A stretch of 64,000 bases of DNA, taken from Bugula neritina (lineage: Eukaryota > Bryozoa > Gymnolaemata > Cheilostomatida > Bugulidae). Position numbers and translations under genes: made by a program. This document shows positions 38,200 through 60,800 of the stretch, one piece after another. Position 1 is the stretch's first letter. Each line of letters begins with the position of its first letter. The stretch lies in the NCBI GenBank assembly GCA_964035545.1, contig OZ037773.1, forward strand, positions 8,644,751 through 8,708,750, read 5' to 3'. Below the pieces are notes generated by a model. It was not told the origin of the DNA. It was given only the letters and a program-made list of their open reading frames with translations, and did not search any database.

Positions 38200-40779
38200 A
38201 TGCAGTCTGCTGAAAAACTTAAAATAAAAGTAGGTCTTGTTGGTGATGGCATTGTCGGAAAAACAGCTTTGATGGTCTTTCACAAAGAAAGAAGATTTTT
38301 CGAGGAGTCTCTTGCAACTGTGTGAGCATATAGTGAAACTAAGAGTCAATAGCAGATTCAGAAGTTTTTACTTGTTTATGAAGTCACTAAGTAATTGAAT
38401 GTCATAGCTTTCAGGTTAGCCTGAGAGTCGGTGTATTGAGATGGGTTGCTTAGCTTAGCTTGGCTGCAAGCCAACTTCAGCTCCCGGCATAGTTTGTAAA
38501 AGAAGCCAGCATGCAATTAAATATTTATATATGATGCCGTGTGGGCGCGCGTGTGTTGTGTGTGAGGGCTTGGGGTTTGGGGTTTGGGGTTTGGGCTTTG
38601 GGCTTGGGGTTTGGGGTTTGGGGTTTGGAGGCTGGGGGCTGGGGGCTGGGGGCTGGGGGCTGGGCGGCATGTAAAAAATGGACATGGTTGTTTGACATTG
38701 GTTCTGTTTATTTTTATATTGTCATTCTTGTGCAATAGTTTTGAAACTAAATAAAACTCTACCTCTAAGTTTCAGGAATGTTTGCATTATGTTAACAAAC
38801 AAAGATCGAGCCATTATAGAAATTTGCAATAGCTTTCTAAAAGCTGCTCTTAGTAGAAAATAGCATAAAGATGGCGATATGGGAACACAGTAAAAGAATA
38901 TAAAATTAATAGTTGACAATATATGATATTACAGTTTCTCTACATATTTTAGCCAATACACTACCTATCTTGGTGTGACCATGCCTTCACTGCTGGTATT
39001 ATAAATTGGCAGGTTTGATTCTGAAACAACAGAAATTTCTGTAGATGGCACTTTAGTAGACTGTGAACTGTGGGACGCAGGTGGTCAAGAAGATTATAAA
39101 AGTCTTCGAAGCATCTCCTACCCTAGTGTAAGTATATTTTGAATATGCAGGCTAATCTTCATTGCGTGTCAATGTGCTCAATATTATATATAGCTATACT
39201 AATTGTGCATGATGCTCAAAACCAGCTTTATAAAACATAATATAACGTGCATTTTCTGAGAAAAGGAAAATATATTGCAGCAGTTAAAAAATAGAAAACA
39301 ACTTTATAGATTAAGTTATATAATTTTATGCACTTATCATATTATTACAGCTGACTTTATCACGAAACAATGAATTATAATATATATATAAGTGAATAGA
39401 TGTTATTGTGCATAAGGATATTACCTCTCACCTTACTCTGTTATCTTTCTCTGTCACCTTATTCTGTTATTTTATAGACGGACGTTTTTATTATCTGTTT
39501 CAATGTGGCAAGTCCCGCAAGCTTCGAGAGTGTCACCAGAATATGGCTGCCTGAACTCGAACATTTCAATAAAGAGTTACGTATAATACTTGTTGGTAAG
39601 AATATTTTTATCATTGCTGCAAGTTATATGTATGTCATCAGTTATATACTCTCTGATATGTGCTTTATGATATATACTCTATGATATGTGCTTTATGATA
39701 TACACTCTATGATATATGCTTTATGATATATACTTTATGATATATGCTTTATAATATATACCCTATAATATATACTTTATGATATATACTATATGATATA
39801 TGCTTTATGATATATACTCTATGATATATACTCTATGATATATGCTTTACGATATATACTCTATGATATATGCTTTATGATATATAATACTCTATGATAT
39901 ATGTCTTATATGGAATGTACATTATCATATATACCAGATATACTTAAGCTAACCATACTGTATACTATAATAGTGTATTTCTCACTTTGATAATATCACT
40001 CTTAGGAACTAAAATAGATCTACGAGAAGATGAAGAAACTAAACAAAGACTGAAAAAAATAGGACTGGATATTATAACCACTGAGCAAGGACAAGCCCTG
40101 TGTAAACGCATCAAAGCCTACAAGTATATGGAGACATCAGCTCTAACAGGGCACGGGGTTGATCATGCAAGTACCATTTAACAACTGCTTACACTTTGCA
40201 GTTGGTAATATGCTGTTTATAACTAATTATTTATTGTCTGCAACCCTGGGATTCCTGTATGAACTATAGGTTTTTCTTAAAGTATTTATTTTTAGCTATT
40301 TAAAGTTTTATAAATTTATAAAAATTTGAATAGTTAAAAGAGAGGCTAAAGATAAATATTTAGAGGCAAAACTCTGTTCCTTTTTAAGGTTTATTTTTGG
40401 CGTGTTATACTTGATTTAGCATAGCCTAGGGGGCCATCTTTTCTGTTTCTAACAATGTACTTGTAAGTACATGTAAAATAACCACAAAGTTTTTCTCGTA
40501 AACATTTTGAAACAACATTATTTTATACCTAACTATCTCAGTAGCTGTCTTTTGTTAACTATAATATAATATACACATTTGGGTGGATAAAACAGTAAAA
40601 AATTTTATTCCTACGTTTAGTCTATTAGAGCGAGTGTTTTCTATCAAACTTTATTTGGTAAACTTCTGTCAACATGTGGTTTCTGTGCTGAACAGGTCTT
40701 TGAAGAAGCTGTAAGACTGGCCATGCAACCCAAAGAACAGGAAAAGGAAAAGAAAAAGTCTAGATGTCAGATGATGTAA
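38200..40779 (+). CDS. Rac-like small GTPase, copy 2 gene B (intact)
   Basis: Exons 38200-38321, 39013-39127, 39478-39595, 40006-40166 and 40696-40779 join to 600 nt (199 residues). P-loop GDGIVGKTALM; switch I region keeps the Thr in LATVFDSE. G3 is WDAGGQEDY instead of the usual WDTAGQEDY. NVASPASFESV follows, as in Rac (SPASFENV), then G4 TKIDLRED and G5 METSALTGHG. The basic tail KEKKKSR precedes CaaX CQMM, whose final Met predicts farnesylation rather than the geranylgeranylation expected for gene A. Intron 4 has a GC donor (CAT before GCAAGT) and a normal AG acceptor, and VFEEAVRLAM resumes in frame. This copy shows what the TAG-containing copy at 27386 has lost. Confidence 0.88.
38566..38667. 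repeat. G-rich GGGGTTT/GGGGGCT array, copy 2
   Basis: Counterpart of 27751-27859 in intron 1 of the intact Rac-like GTPase. Unit counts differ slightly. Confidence 0.93.
39643..39905. repeat. AT-rich ~28-bp minisatellite, copy 2
   Basis: Same TATGATATATACTC/TATGATATATGCTT units as 28836-29128, about 30 bp shorter. Fills intron 3. Confidence 0.92.
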
Positions 40780-42462
40780 TCAACTTTAAAAGAAGAAAAT
40801 CTTACTTGTAGTATAAGAAAAGTTTGCTCTGACTTAGTAATAGTATAGCTGCTGTATAACATATCCATCACTTCTTAAGATAATTTCTTTAAACTGAATA
40901 GGTGTAAGCTTTCACCTGAAAATGCTATTATGTAAGTTTGTGGGTTTGACTCTATAACGCCTTGTATTTTGTCTGCCAAGCATAATGTTACAAGATTGGT
41001 TGCTTTATTCTTTATATTATTTATACAACACATATTTTATATACTTTTTACAACATAATGTATTGTATACAAATACTGCATTTTATGCTTACTCAAATTG
41101 AATGCTTATAGCTTTTTATAGCGGTCATATTTTTGCACAAATGCACTTTTAGTTTTCTCTTTTCTTCATTTTAATAAAAAAATAGTCTGCTCACAAAATA
41201 TCTTGACTTTATTATATGCTAACTAAATAATATGTCACTTGCCAGTTATAGTACTAATTCACACGCCAGAAAGTGAGTTTACTGTAAGGTATTGTGATTT
41301 CCTTCAATATTCAAAATCAAAGGTTTAATATTGAAATGAATGTGAAGCTACACTCACATTGTGTAGTTATTTACACAAACAAAACAAACTGCACTCAATC
41401 TAACTATTGCATGGTAAGAAGGTTTGGGAGAGGTAGATATAGGTGGCAGCTGTATTCTAGTGAAGAACTGAAAGACTAAAAACTTCGGGGAACTTCAAAA
41501 ATCCGACTAAACTTTTGCTCTTGAAAAAATGAGAAGAAAAATAATGAGTTAAACACCAGCCTGTGTTCCATGTTGTGTTGTGTATATGTTCTGTGTGTGT
41601 GTTAAAAATTGCCAGCCTAAAATTATAAGACTGTTTGTCTTCAAATTTATGTTGATATAAAAAAGCTTCTTATATTTGACAGAAATATAAAACTCTCAAA
41701 TTATAAATGTATTTTACTTCTGCATGCTAAATATTTTATTTTGCTTAAATTATTAAAGTTTAAATAATTTCAACTCACAAAGGATTTGTCTATGAATCGA
41801 TGCACTTCTATAAAAGATGCGAGTGAATGCCAGTGTTGTTTCTCAGATATTCCTTTAAGAAGTAGTTTCTGATTGGTTAGATTGAACAGCAATTATCAGC
41901 AATACTACAAATATATTGTTTATAGTAATATATTATTTTGTTTTTTTTGCATTGTTAGTAATAATCATATATAACACCACACACATGCGCGCACACACAC
42001 GCGCACACACACGCGCGCACACACACACACAGTTGTTTGTAAAACTATCCATGTTTAATTATTAATTTTTTCACAAAGAAGGTAACAGAGTTTTGCGTAA
42101 GTCGCCTGCAAGACTTAAAAGCAATGAACATTGCATTTGAGTCGATAAACATCATAAGATTGGTCTATATGATGGTGTGCTGTTTGATCTTCCAGGTAGT
42201 TGATGATAAAAGTTGTTAAACGTTCTTGTAGAGCCTTTTATCCTCATGTGTATTTAAATGTAAAAGTTTATATTATCTCTGTTAGTTGATAATGAAGCTT
42301 AGCTACAATTTATATGTTATTTTAATTAAAAATGCAATCAAAAGAAATGTAGATGTTTAATCACATGCTTATCTGTTACAGTTGTAGTTCAAATATTGAT
42401 TAGTCGTGTTTTACTTTCTCAAACAACAAGTTGTACATTTCTAATTCTGTGCGATTGCCGGA
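40780..42462. other. 3' flank of copy 2 and 5' region of the plus-strand GPCR
   Basis: Contains the shortened (CA)n tract (41981-42030), the right duplication boundary (42168) and the start of the left palindrome arm (about 42120). No further coding exon. Confidence 0.55.
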
Positions 42463-43416
42463 ATGAATTTTTCATATTTGAACGAAACTTTTTATGACGA
42501 ATGTGTCAATGTGTCAGACAACTGTGACAAAAAAGTCGTATCAACTGCCATCCTGATTATCAACTGTCTTGGTGTTTTAATAAACATTCTACATCTCATC
42601 GTGCTGAGGACTATCCATTCTTTGAGATCAACTAAATACTTTCAAGTGTTGATGAACTGTGGCGCCTCGGATGCTGTTGCAAGTACGGTATTTGCTTTTA
42701 TCCCTATAGCATGCGCCTTAGAAGATACAATAAATGAACAGAGCCAACATGCCATCAGCATTGCAAACTCGGCTATGGCATCGATAATAATAGCTGCCGC
42801 ACTGCTTCGTGCTTATGTTATTGGGATTTCGAGCTACGAAAGATACGTTTCGCTTTGTGACCCTTTCAACTACGAAACAAATAAAGTTGTTCAAAACATC
42901 GGGAGCTTCTTTGCCAGTTGTTGGGTTGGCTGCCCAGTAGTCATGATAATTTTAGAGATTGCGATTTTCAAAGGAACTGACCAATGCTTCACAGCTTCTG
43001 GTTCTGGAGTTCAGTCAGCTATCGAGACTGTAACTGTCTTCTTCCTGTATTTCATTCCAGGAGTAATAACGGTAGTTTGTCTCCTTAAAGTTGGGCTAGA
43101 GTTGAGGCGAATGAGTCGTAGAGTTGCTCTACCAGCCAGAGATGATGCTGTGAAAACTGCTAGTGAGTACGTACTGTTCACTAGCATCTTGTTCTACTTT
43201 TCTTACGCTATAGCAACTATCGCTATTCTAGTCAAGCAATACTCTAACCTAACCGCAGATCAGAAGGAAATTGGAATTAGTGTACTAAACACCTATGAGT
43301 CACTCTACAACATCTTTAACGTGCTTGTGTTTGTCTATTTACACCCGGTTTATTTGAAACAAGTGAGGAAAGTTTTATTATGCCAAAGAACTGCTGCCAT
43401 GACCCCTTCAACATAG
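42463..43416 (+). CDS. Intronless class A-like GPCR (orphan, chemoreceptor-like), left palindrome arm
   Basis: Single-exon, 317 residues, seven hydrophobic segments. The N-terminus has N-glycosylation sequons (NFS, NET, NVS). TM1 has CLGVLINILHL; TM2 has the conserved Asp in GASDAVAS; TM3 ends YERYVSLCDPF (ERY in place of DRY, then the intracellular-loop-2 Pro). TM5 includes FFLYFIPGVITVV. TM7 reads YNIFNVLVFVYLHPVYL, so NPxxY is replaced by NVLVF. No Cys is seen at the usual TM3 start; candidate disulphide partners are the Cys in IACALED and DQCFTAS. Lack of introns, an unusual TM7 and a local inverted paralogue fit a lineage-specific expanding receptor family; the ligand is unknown. Compared with the paralogue at 45422-46396 it stops seven codons earlier. 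AATAAA lies at 43674. Confidence 0.85.
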   Translation: MNFSYLNETFYDECVNVSDNCDKKVVSTAILIINCLGVLINILHLIVLRTIHSLRSTKYFQVLMNCGASDAVASTVFAFIPIACALEDTINEQSQHAISIANSAMASIIIAAALLRAYVIGISSYERYVSLCDPFNYETNKVVQNIGSFFASCWVGCPVVMIILEIAIFKGTDQCFTASGSGVQSAIETVTVFFLYFIPGVITVVCLLKVGLELRRMSRRVALPARDDAVKTASEYVLFTSILFYFSYAIATIAILVKQYSNLTADQKEIGISVLNTYESLYNIFNVLVFVYLHPVYLKQVRKVLLCQRTAAMTPST

Positions 43417-45421
43417 ACATCAATTATCGAGAGTTGATCAAGGATTATAAAGTTTGAAGAGATATTTATCGTTCTGTAACAATGTTGTTTAAATTACTTT
43501 AGCAAGTAACAATTTGCAATAATTGTAATGCTTAATAAGAAATATTTGTGACATGGAAGGTGACCATTGTTATTATGTTTTCACATACAGCTTTTGTTTG
43601 TGATTTTATTTGCCATACTTAAGTTCTTGTGATATATTGATACTATTTTATGTGTACTTGATGTGATAATAACAATAAACAGTCGGCTCAAATTATTTTG
43701 TTGTCGCTATATAAAATATAAACTTTTAGCGTTAACTGATTAGAGACTCAAATTCACACCAAACTAGTCATTAGAAGTATACTTGCAGATGAAATTCTTA
43801 ATAGCTACTCAAAGTCAAAATTTTACAGGGAATTTGCTGAAAAACTTTTTAAAAACTTAAAAAAGTATCAAACTAGTTTTTATGGTCATAGAAAAGTCAA
43901 ACTAATAAAATTTCTGCTTTTTAAATTGTTTTTGAGAACTGAAAAAGCATTAACAAGTTTGTTAATTCTGAATTTCAGGCTGAGTAATCCATCAAAGAAA
44001 TACACATAATTATACATGTATACGTCTTGAATTTAGCAACACTTGAAAGTGTGTCGGTTTGCACAGTACCCTAAGCATTGGTATATCTTTTTCGAATTGG
44101 AAAAATTACTTTCTATCTGTTAAATATAAATAGTTAGGATCAAACAAACCCAGAGTTTATTGATGCTAACAAGCATTCAAGACATAAGATTTGTCTGCTC
44201 TTTTGGTATAACAAAAAGAAAACTAACAAGTTAAGATTTGATGAGCTACAACTTTTGCTTAGTATTATAGTTATTCCTGTAATAATAAGAAGTGTCTGTT
44301 GCATAAGTCATTAATGAAATGACAGGAAAAGTTATTGAATTGAAATCTATTGAGTTACCAATACATATTATATAACAAGTTGGCAGCTGCCTGTACTAGA
44401 GTTGTCTCACCCTGAATAATTCTATTTACCAAACAAAAAATGCAATAATTCTCTTAATCAACAAAAATTCAAATTTATGTATACAATAAAGTTGAACTTG
44501 CTGCACATTTAGCACATAATGGATGCATAGCATATATACAGTATAAATAACACGTAGCACATAGAACATAATGTAATTATAGCATATATGTAATAGATAA
44601 CAGATAGTGCATACAGCAGATAGCTATATAATAATATTTCTACAATTTCTGTTTTACCAACTAAGATATAGCTTTGCCCAGTGCATGTATGTCAGTTGGT
44701 AGCTTTACATAGGATGAACTTCTTTAAGTCCAGTAATTATAAGAATATTCAGTCTACCTCTACATTAATCTTAATCGGATAAAATATTTATATGTTTTTG
44801 ATGTATACATGTATAGTTGTATATGTAATGTGTGCTGTAGGCTGTATTTTAAGTACTATTGTTCTATCTGCTACTTGCATGAAAAAATAAACCGTTATTA
44901 CATCTTTGGTTTGTTAAATAAAAGTATTTAAAGTCAGACAACTCTAGTACAAGCAGCTGCCAGCAAACTATATATATGAGTAACTTGTGAAAATTTTCTC
45001 AACCCAAAAAAAATTAAAAGACCACAATTTTATTAGTTTTGCATTTCTATGACCATTAAGACCAATTTACGGATTTTGTTTGATTTGCTAAAAAGTATAT
45101 TTGCAAATTTCTCTGTAAGAAATAACCTGGTGCACATTGGAGTTTACAATCAATTATTGATAGAGTATTATGCTTTATTTATTAGCAACAAATAAATATC
45201 TGCAAAATATTTAATTTTATTGTTACAGCAAGTATACATTACTTAGTATTAATATACTCAGTACATGTATGTCAAATCTAATCACAAACAAAAGCTATAT
45301 ATGATATAATAACAATAGCTATCTTTCATGTCACAAACATAAGGCATTACAATTACAAATTGTTACTTGCTGAAGTAAAATGGACGACATTGTTACTGAA
45401 ACGTAAATCCTTTTTCAAAGT
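43417..45421. other. Convergent 3' intergenic region between the two GPCRs
   Basis: Inner parts of both palindrome arms plus the spacer (about 44450-44890), where CATAG/CACATA-type degenerate repeats occur. Poly(A) signals face inward: AATAAA at 43674 (plus) and TTTATT at about 45174 (minus). No coding sequence seen. Confidence 0.6.
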
Positions 45422-46396
45422 TTATAATCTTTCAGCAGTTGCTGCTTGTGTTGATGGAGTAACGGCAGTGGTTCTTTGACGTAATATGAGTTTTCTCACT
45501 TGTTTCAAATACACCGGGTGTAGATAGATAAACACAAGCACGTTGAAGATGTTGTAGAGTGATTGGTAGACGTAAAATATACTAATTCCAATATCTTTTT
45601 GTTCTACGGTTAGCTTAGAATCTTGCGAGACTAGAATAGCAATAGTGGCTAGGATGTAGGAAAAGTAGAACAGGACGCTAGTGAACAGAACGTACTTACT
45701 AGCAGTTTTCACAGCATCATCTCCGGCTGGCAGAGCCGCTCTTCGATTCATTCGCCTTAACTCTAAGCCAACTTTAAGGAGACAAACTACCGTTATTACT
45801 CCTGGAATGAAATATATGAAAAAGACAATTACAGTCTCAATGGCTGACTGGACTCCAGAACCAGAAGCTGTGAAGCATTGGTCAGTTCTTTTGAAAAACG
45901 CAATCTCTAAAATTATCATGACTACTGGGCAACCAACCCAACAACCGGCAAAAAAGCTCCCAATGTTTTGAACAACTTTATTTGTCTCGTAGTTGAAAGG
46001 GTCACAAAGCGAAACATATCTTTCGTAGCTCGAAATCCCAATCAGATAAGTACGGAGCAGTGAGACAGCTAGTATTATTGCCTCCATAGCAGAGTTTGCA
46101 ATGCTGATGGCATGTTGGCTCTGTCTGTTTATTGTATCTTCTAAGGCGCATGTAGTGGTGAAAGCAAATATGATACTTGCCACAGCATCTGAAGCTCCAC
46201 CATGCATCAAAACTTGAAAGTATTTAGTCGACCTCAAAGACGGGATAGTGCTCAACACAATAAGATGTAGAATGTTTATTAAAACACCGAGACAGTTGAT
46301 AATCAGGATGGCAGTTGATACGACTTTTATGTCACAAATGTCTGTTACATTGACACATTCATCATAAAAAGTGTTATTCGAATACGAAAAATTCAT
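45422..46396 (-). CDS. Intronless class A-like GPCR (orphan, chemoreceptor-like), right palindrome arm
   Basis: Single exon, 324 residues, highly similar throughout to the plus-strand GPCR at 42463 and in the opposite orientation. Same landmarks: N-terminal sequons, TM1 CLGVLINILHL, TM2 GASDAVAS, TM3 YERYVSLCDPF, TM7 YNIFNVLVFIYLHPVYL. It is one residue shorter in the loop before TM3 (FTTTCALED against FIPIACALED). Its C-terminus extends past the paralogue's stop (STQAATAERL). Substitutions cluster in extracellular loops and outer TM3 (NSAMEAIILAVS against NSAMASIIIAAA), where a ligand pocket would be. Orphan; family placement is inferred from general class A features. Confidence 0.85.
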   Translation of the reverse strand: MNFSYSNNTFYDECVNVTDICDIKVVSTAILIINCLGVLINILHLIVLSTIPSLRSTKYFQVLMHGGASDAVASIIFAFTTTCALEDTINRQSQHAISIANSAMEAIILAVSLLRTYLIGISSYERYVSLCDPFNYETNKVVQNIGSFFAGCWVGCPVVMIILEIAFFKRTDQCFTASGSGVQSAIETVIVFFIYFIPGVITVVCLLKVGLELRRMNRRAALPAGDDAVKTASKYVLFTSVLFYFSYILATIAILVSQDSKLTVEQKDIGISIFYVYQSLYNIFNVLVFIYLHPVYLKQVRKLILRQRTTAVTPSTQAATAERL

Positions 46397-48856
46397 TGTA
46401 CGGAGTTAGTAATGTGCAACTTGCTATGAAAGTTTGAGAGTGCAAAATGAAACTTTAATACTGCAAAGAGAAATTCAGCAAGTATGCATGTGATTGGACA
46501 TTCACAGTTGTTTTAATTACATTTTTAATTCAGCATAACATATGAAGTATAATGAGGTTTCATCATCAACGAGCCTGAATCCAAATGCTTACAGATAACA
46601 TAAAAGGCTGTACTAAAACACGATCAATGACTTTCATCATTGAGTTACAAAAAGATAAAACAATACACCATAATATAAATCAATTCAATAATGACCATTG
46701 ACTCAAAAAATTTGTAATTATTTTCAAAACTTCTTTACGACATACCATAACATTTATTAGCTAGTATTAGACTGAAAGCTTGTTTAAAATGATGCCCCAA
46801 TTTTAACTGCAAAATAAAAAAAATTTCAAAGTCATTCTGATATTTATTTATGTTAAAAGAGCAATAAAGTAACATATAATTTCACAAAGAAACATGTATT
46901 TTCTTCACAATTTTTTTTTATTATAGCCAAAGAATTTTAAAAAAAGTTTTATTTTGTTACTAATTGAAAAAATGTGAATAAAGTCATTTTTGTATTTTCA
47001 AACTAGTCAGCATTCTAGTACATTTTTGTTCACCAACAGCTAAGTTATGACAACCGTTTTACTTTGTAATTATATAGTTTTTTTATAGTTATATGATTTT
47101 AATTTGTAGCCTGTAGCAACTTTAGGTTCTAATAGCTTTCTTGTCTGAATATATTTATTACTTTAATGTTTATAAAGCAATTTAGCTAAAATAAGCAGCA
47201 GTGGTCTAGTGGTTTAGATTTAGTATGGCTGATGAATGCATTAAGGTTAGTAGTTATAACACACCACTTCCTATGTGTTAGGCAAAATAAGATTCACACT
47301 AGGCTATTAGCAACCATTCACTCATGGGCGGTTATACATAAAATAGCCAATCAGAAGTGCTATGCTTTATAGCCAGCAGTGCTATTACCTACGCAATACA
47401 ACTTGCAGGTAGGTGTCACTTGGTTTTCAGAAGTATATTATATGCCCTGATAATATCATAATTGGTAATAGCATATCAACTGTTATCTCGAAAGCTGTTT
47501 ACACATTGCAGAGTGATAAGGACTGTTATGCTCTTTCGTACAGGTTACAAACTAACCACCCTCTCTCCATCACAGTAGCCGTGACTAGTGCATCCTAGGA
47601 AGGTATTATATTTATTACTATTTGGTATGTTATATTTTAGAAAATACTTAACGCATTTTCTGTTTATGATTTGTGTTATTAGATCTCTAAAACATAAAAT
47701 TACAATAGACAGCTAGCTACCAACAAATTATAGTTGTAATTTATATTCAAACCTCTAAGTTTTTAATTAGAAATCAGAGTCATAATATATTCAAGTGTAA
47801 ACTATCTGTTAAAGGCTTGAAATTATGTAATGCTGTTAGTAAACTGTTAGATAATATACAGCTAATGTAAGTGATACTTTAATTTCTTCAACTAACATAT
47901 TCTATACATCCTACATTAACAGGAAATAGATGTCTGTTACAAACCATGTAATTATTTTAGCTCTGCAGAGCACAGCCAAAGCAATTTGTCAACACAAAGT
48001 TGGTGAACTGTTCAAGCTCGTCTGATTCATATAAAATCAAAGTTCTTTTCATAATGCATAGCAGCAATCCCTTGCCAATGCAGCCATAGAGATAGTAAAA
48101 TAGAAAATCTGCTTGGTATCTTTGGTTTAGCAACAGTGCACTAGTCAACTGCTTTTCTGTCATTCCGTAAAATCAAAATCAGCCAGTAAGCCTAAGCCGC
48201 TTTAGTTTGGCTACATTAATCCAGTTCCTTAAGTTAAAAACCAGGTGTTTGTTTTTTTCAACTTACTTGTGTACTAACACACAAATCTCTCAATATAAAG
48301 CATGTTTCATTTTTTTCAATATTTGCACCAAACTTGTTTTCAGTAACTAAACTAGACTAGTTGGTAACAGGGTGACTAATTATTCATTAGGCTTTCTACT
48401 AGTCTTATGTAATTGAAACATCTTTCATTGCAACGTAAGGGCCAAGCACTTCTTTGTGAATAGGTCTTTTAACAAAATGAAAAACATTTAATTTTGCTTC
48501 AACTAATCCTGATTCAAAAATAGTAATTTCATAATATTTTCAGTTTAAAGCTAAATCAAATCTTGTTATCTAACATGACATGCTTTATAAAATTTACAGG
48601 ACTGTTAATTTTCCGGAGGAACCACTTTCAGCTGACCAGAAAAACCACTTTCAGTTGACCAGAGTAGCCGCTTTCAGTTGACCAGAAAAACCGCTTTCAG
48701 TTGACCAGAGAAACCGCTTTCAGTTGACCAGAAAAACCGCTTTCAGTTGACCAGAGTAGCCGCTTTCAGTTGACCAGAGAAACCGCTTTCAGTTGACCAG
48801 AGTAGCCGCTTTCAGTTGACCAGAGTATAGCCACTTCCTATTGACCTGAGATTAAG
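46397..48856. other. Intergenic region before the GH31 gene
   Basis: Outer part of the right palindrome arm up to about 46730, then AT-rich sequence. Around 47200 a tRNA box-A-like string (GGTCTAGTGG) occurs without a convincing tRNA fold. Near 47345 AGCCAATCAG (CCAAT-type) precedes CAACTTGCAG before GTAGGT (47409), a possible promoter and non-coding exon for GH31. The 23-bp repeat array lies just before the GH31 start. Confidence 0.5.
48616..48843. repeat. 23-bp minisatellite directly upstream of the GH31 start codon
   Basis: About ten units of CCGCTTTCAGTTGACCAGAG plus AAA or TAG, ending about 14 bp before the ATG at 48857. CTTTCAG in every unit resembles a 3' splice acceptor, and TTGACC is repeated regularly. 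It would be in the 5' UTR, or in an intron if a non-coding first exon exists. Confidence 0.95.
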
Positions 48857-60344
<11,488 letters not shown>

Positions 60345-60711
60345 AAATCGGCTGATGTAACCACTGGAGCTACTGAAATACTATTCATATTTCAGTATAT
60401 ATTTCTATATGCAACAGTCGGACAGTATTTAAATAGCTTAGAGACTCTGAAATTTTGAACAAAGAATTTATATTATATATTTCTACTTGCCTGTCTATGA
60501 AGCATGATAAATATTTTTCTACTATGCAGTCTTAATTTTTAACAATTAGTTCTTTTGTAGAATACTATATTCTATGACCAATTACAATTTTGTGTCTTTA
60601 TATAATATTATCCACTTACAACATATACTGTATAATATATATGCATAGTTGAAAAGTTAATACAAATAATATTTTTAATTCAGCTTTTGGTTATTACTTC
60701 TGGTTATTATT

Positions 60712-60800
<89 letters not shown>

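Larger units (their letters stand above)
31521..42168 (+). repeat. Segmental tandem duplication, copy 2 (about 10.6 kb)
   Basis: Starts with the receptor intron-6 sequence (31521-32036 equals about 18877-19380), then jumps to sequence matching 21077 onward. It therefore lacks the equivalent of receptor exons 7 and 8. It carries intact copies of both GTPase genes and ends near GGTCTAT at 42168, after which the flank differs from the copy 1/copy 2 junction. It also lacks the MITE-like insertion found at 23411-23719. Confidence 0.92.
42120..46730. repeat. Large imperfect inverted duplication (palindrome) with one GPCR in each arm
   Basis: Left arm about 42120-44450, right arm about 44890-46730, spacer about 440 bp. 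Besides the two coding regions, the flanks match in reverse complement: upstream (ATGGTGT, GCCTTTTAT, AATCACATGC), 3' UTR (AGCAAGTAACAATTTG, CTTTTGTTTGTGATT) and near the centre (GGCAGCTGC then TGTACTAGAGTTGTCT). The left arm has about 480 bp of extra sequence between the coding region and the centre. Confidence 0.9.

Noticed and set aside
45681-45971. 96-codon plus-strand frame
   Set aside because: Antisense shadow of the minus-strand GPCR at 45422-46396.
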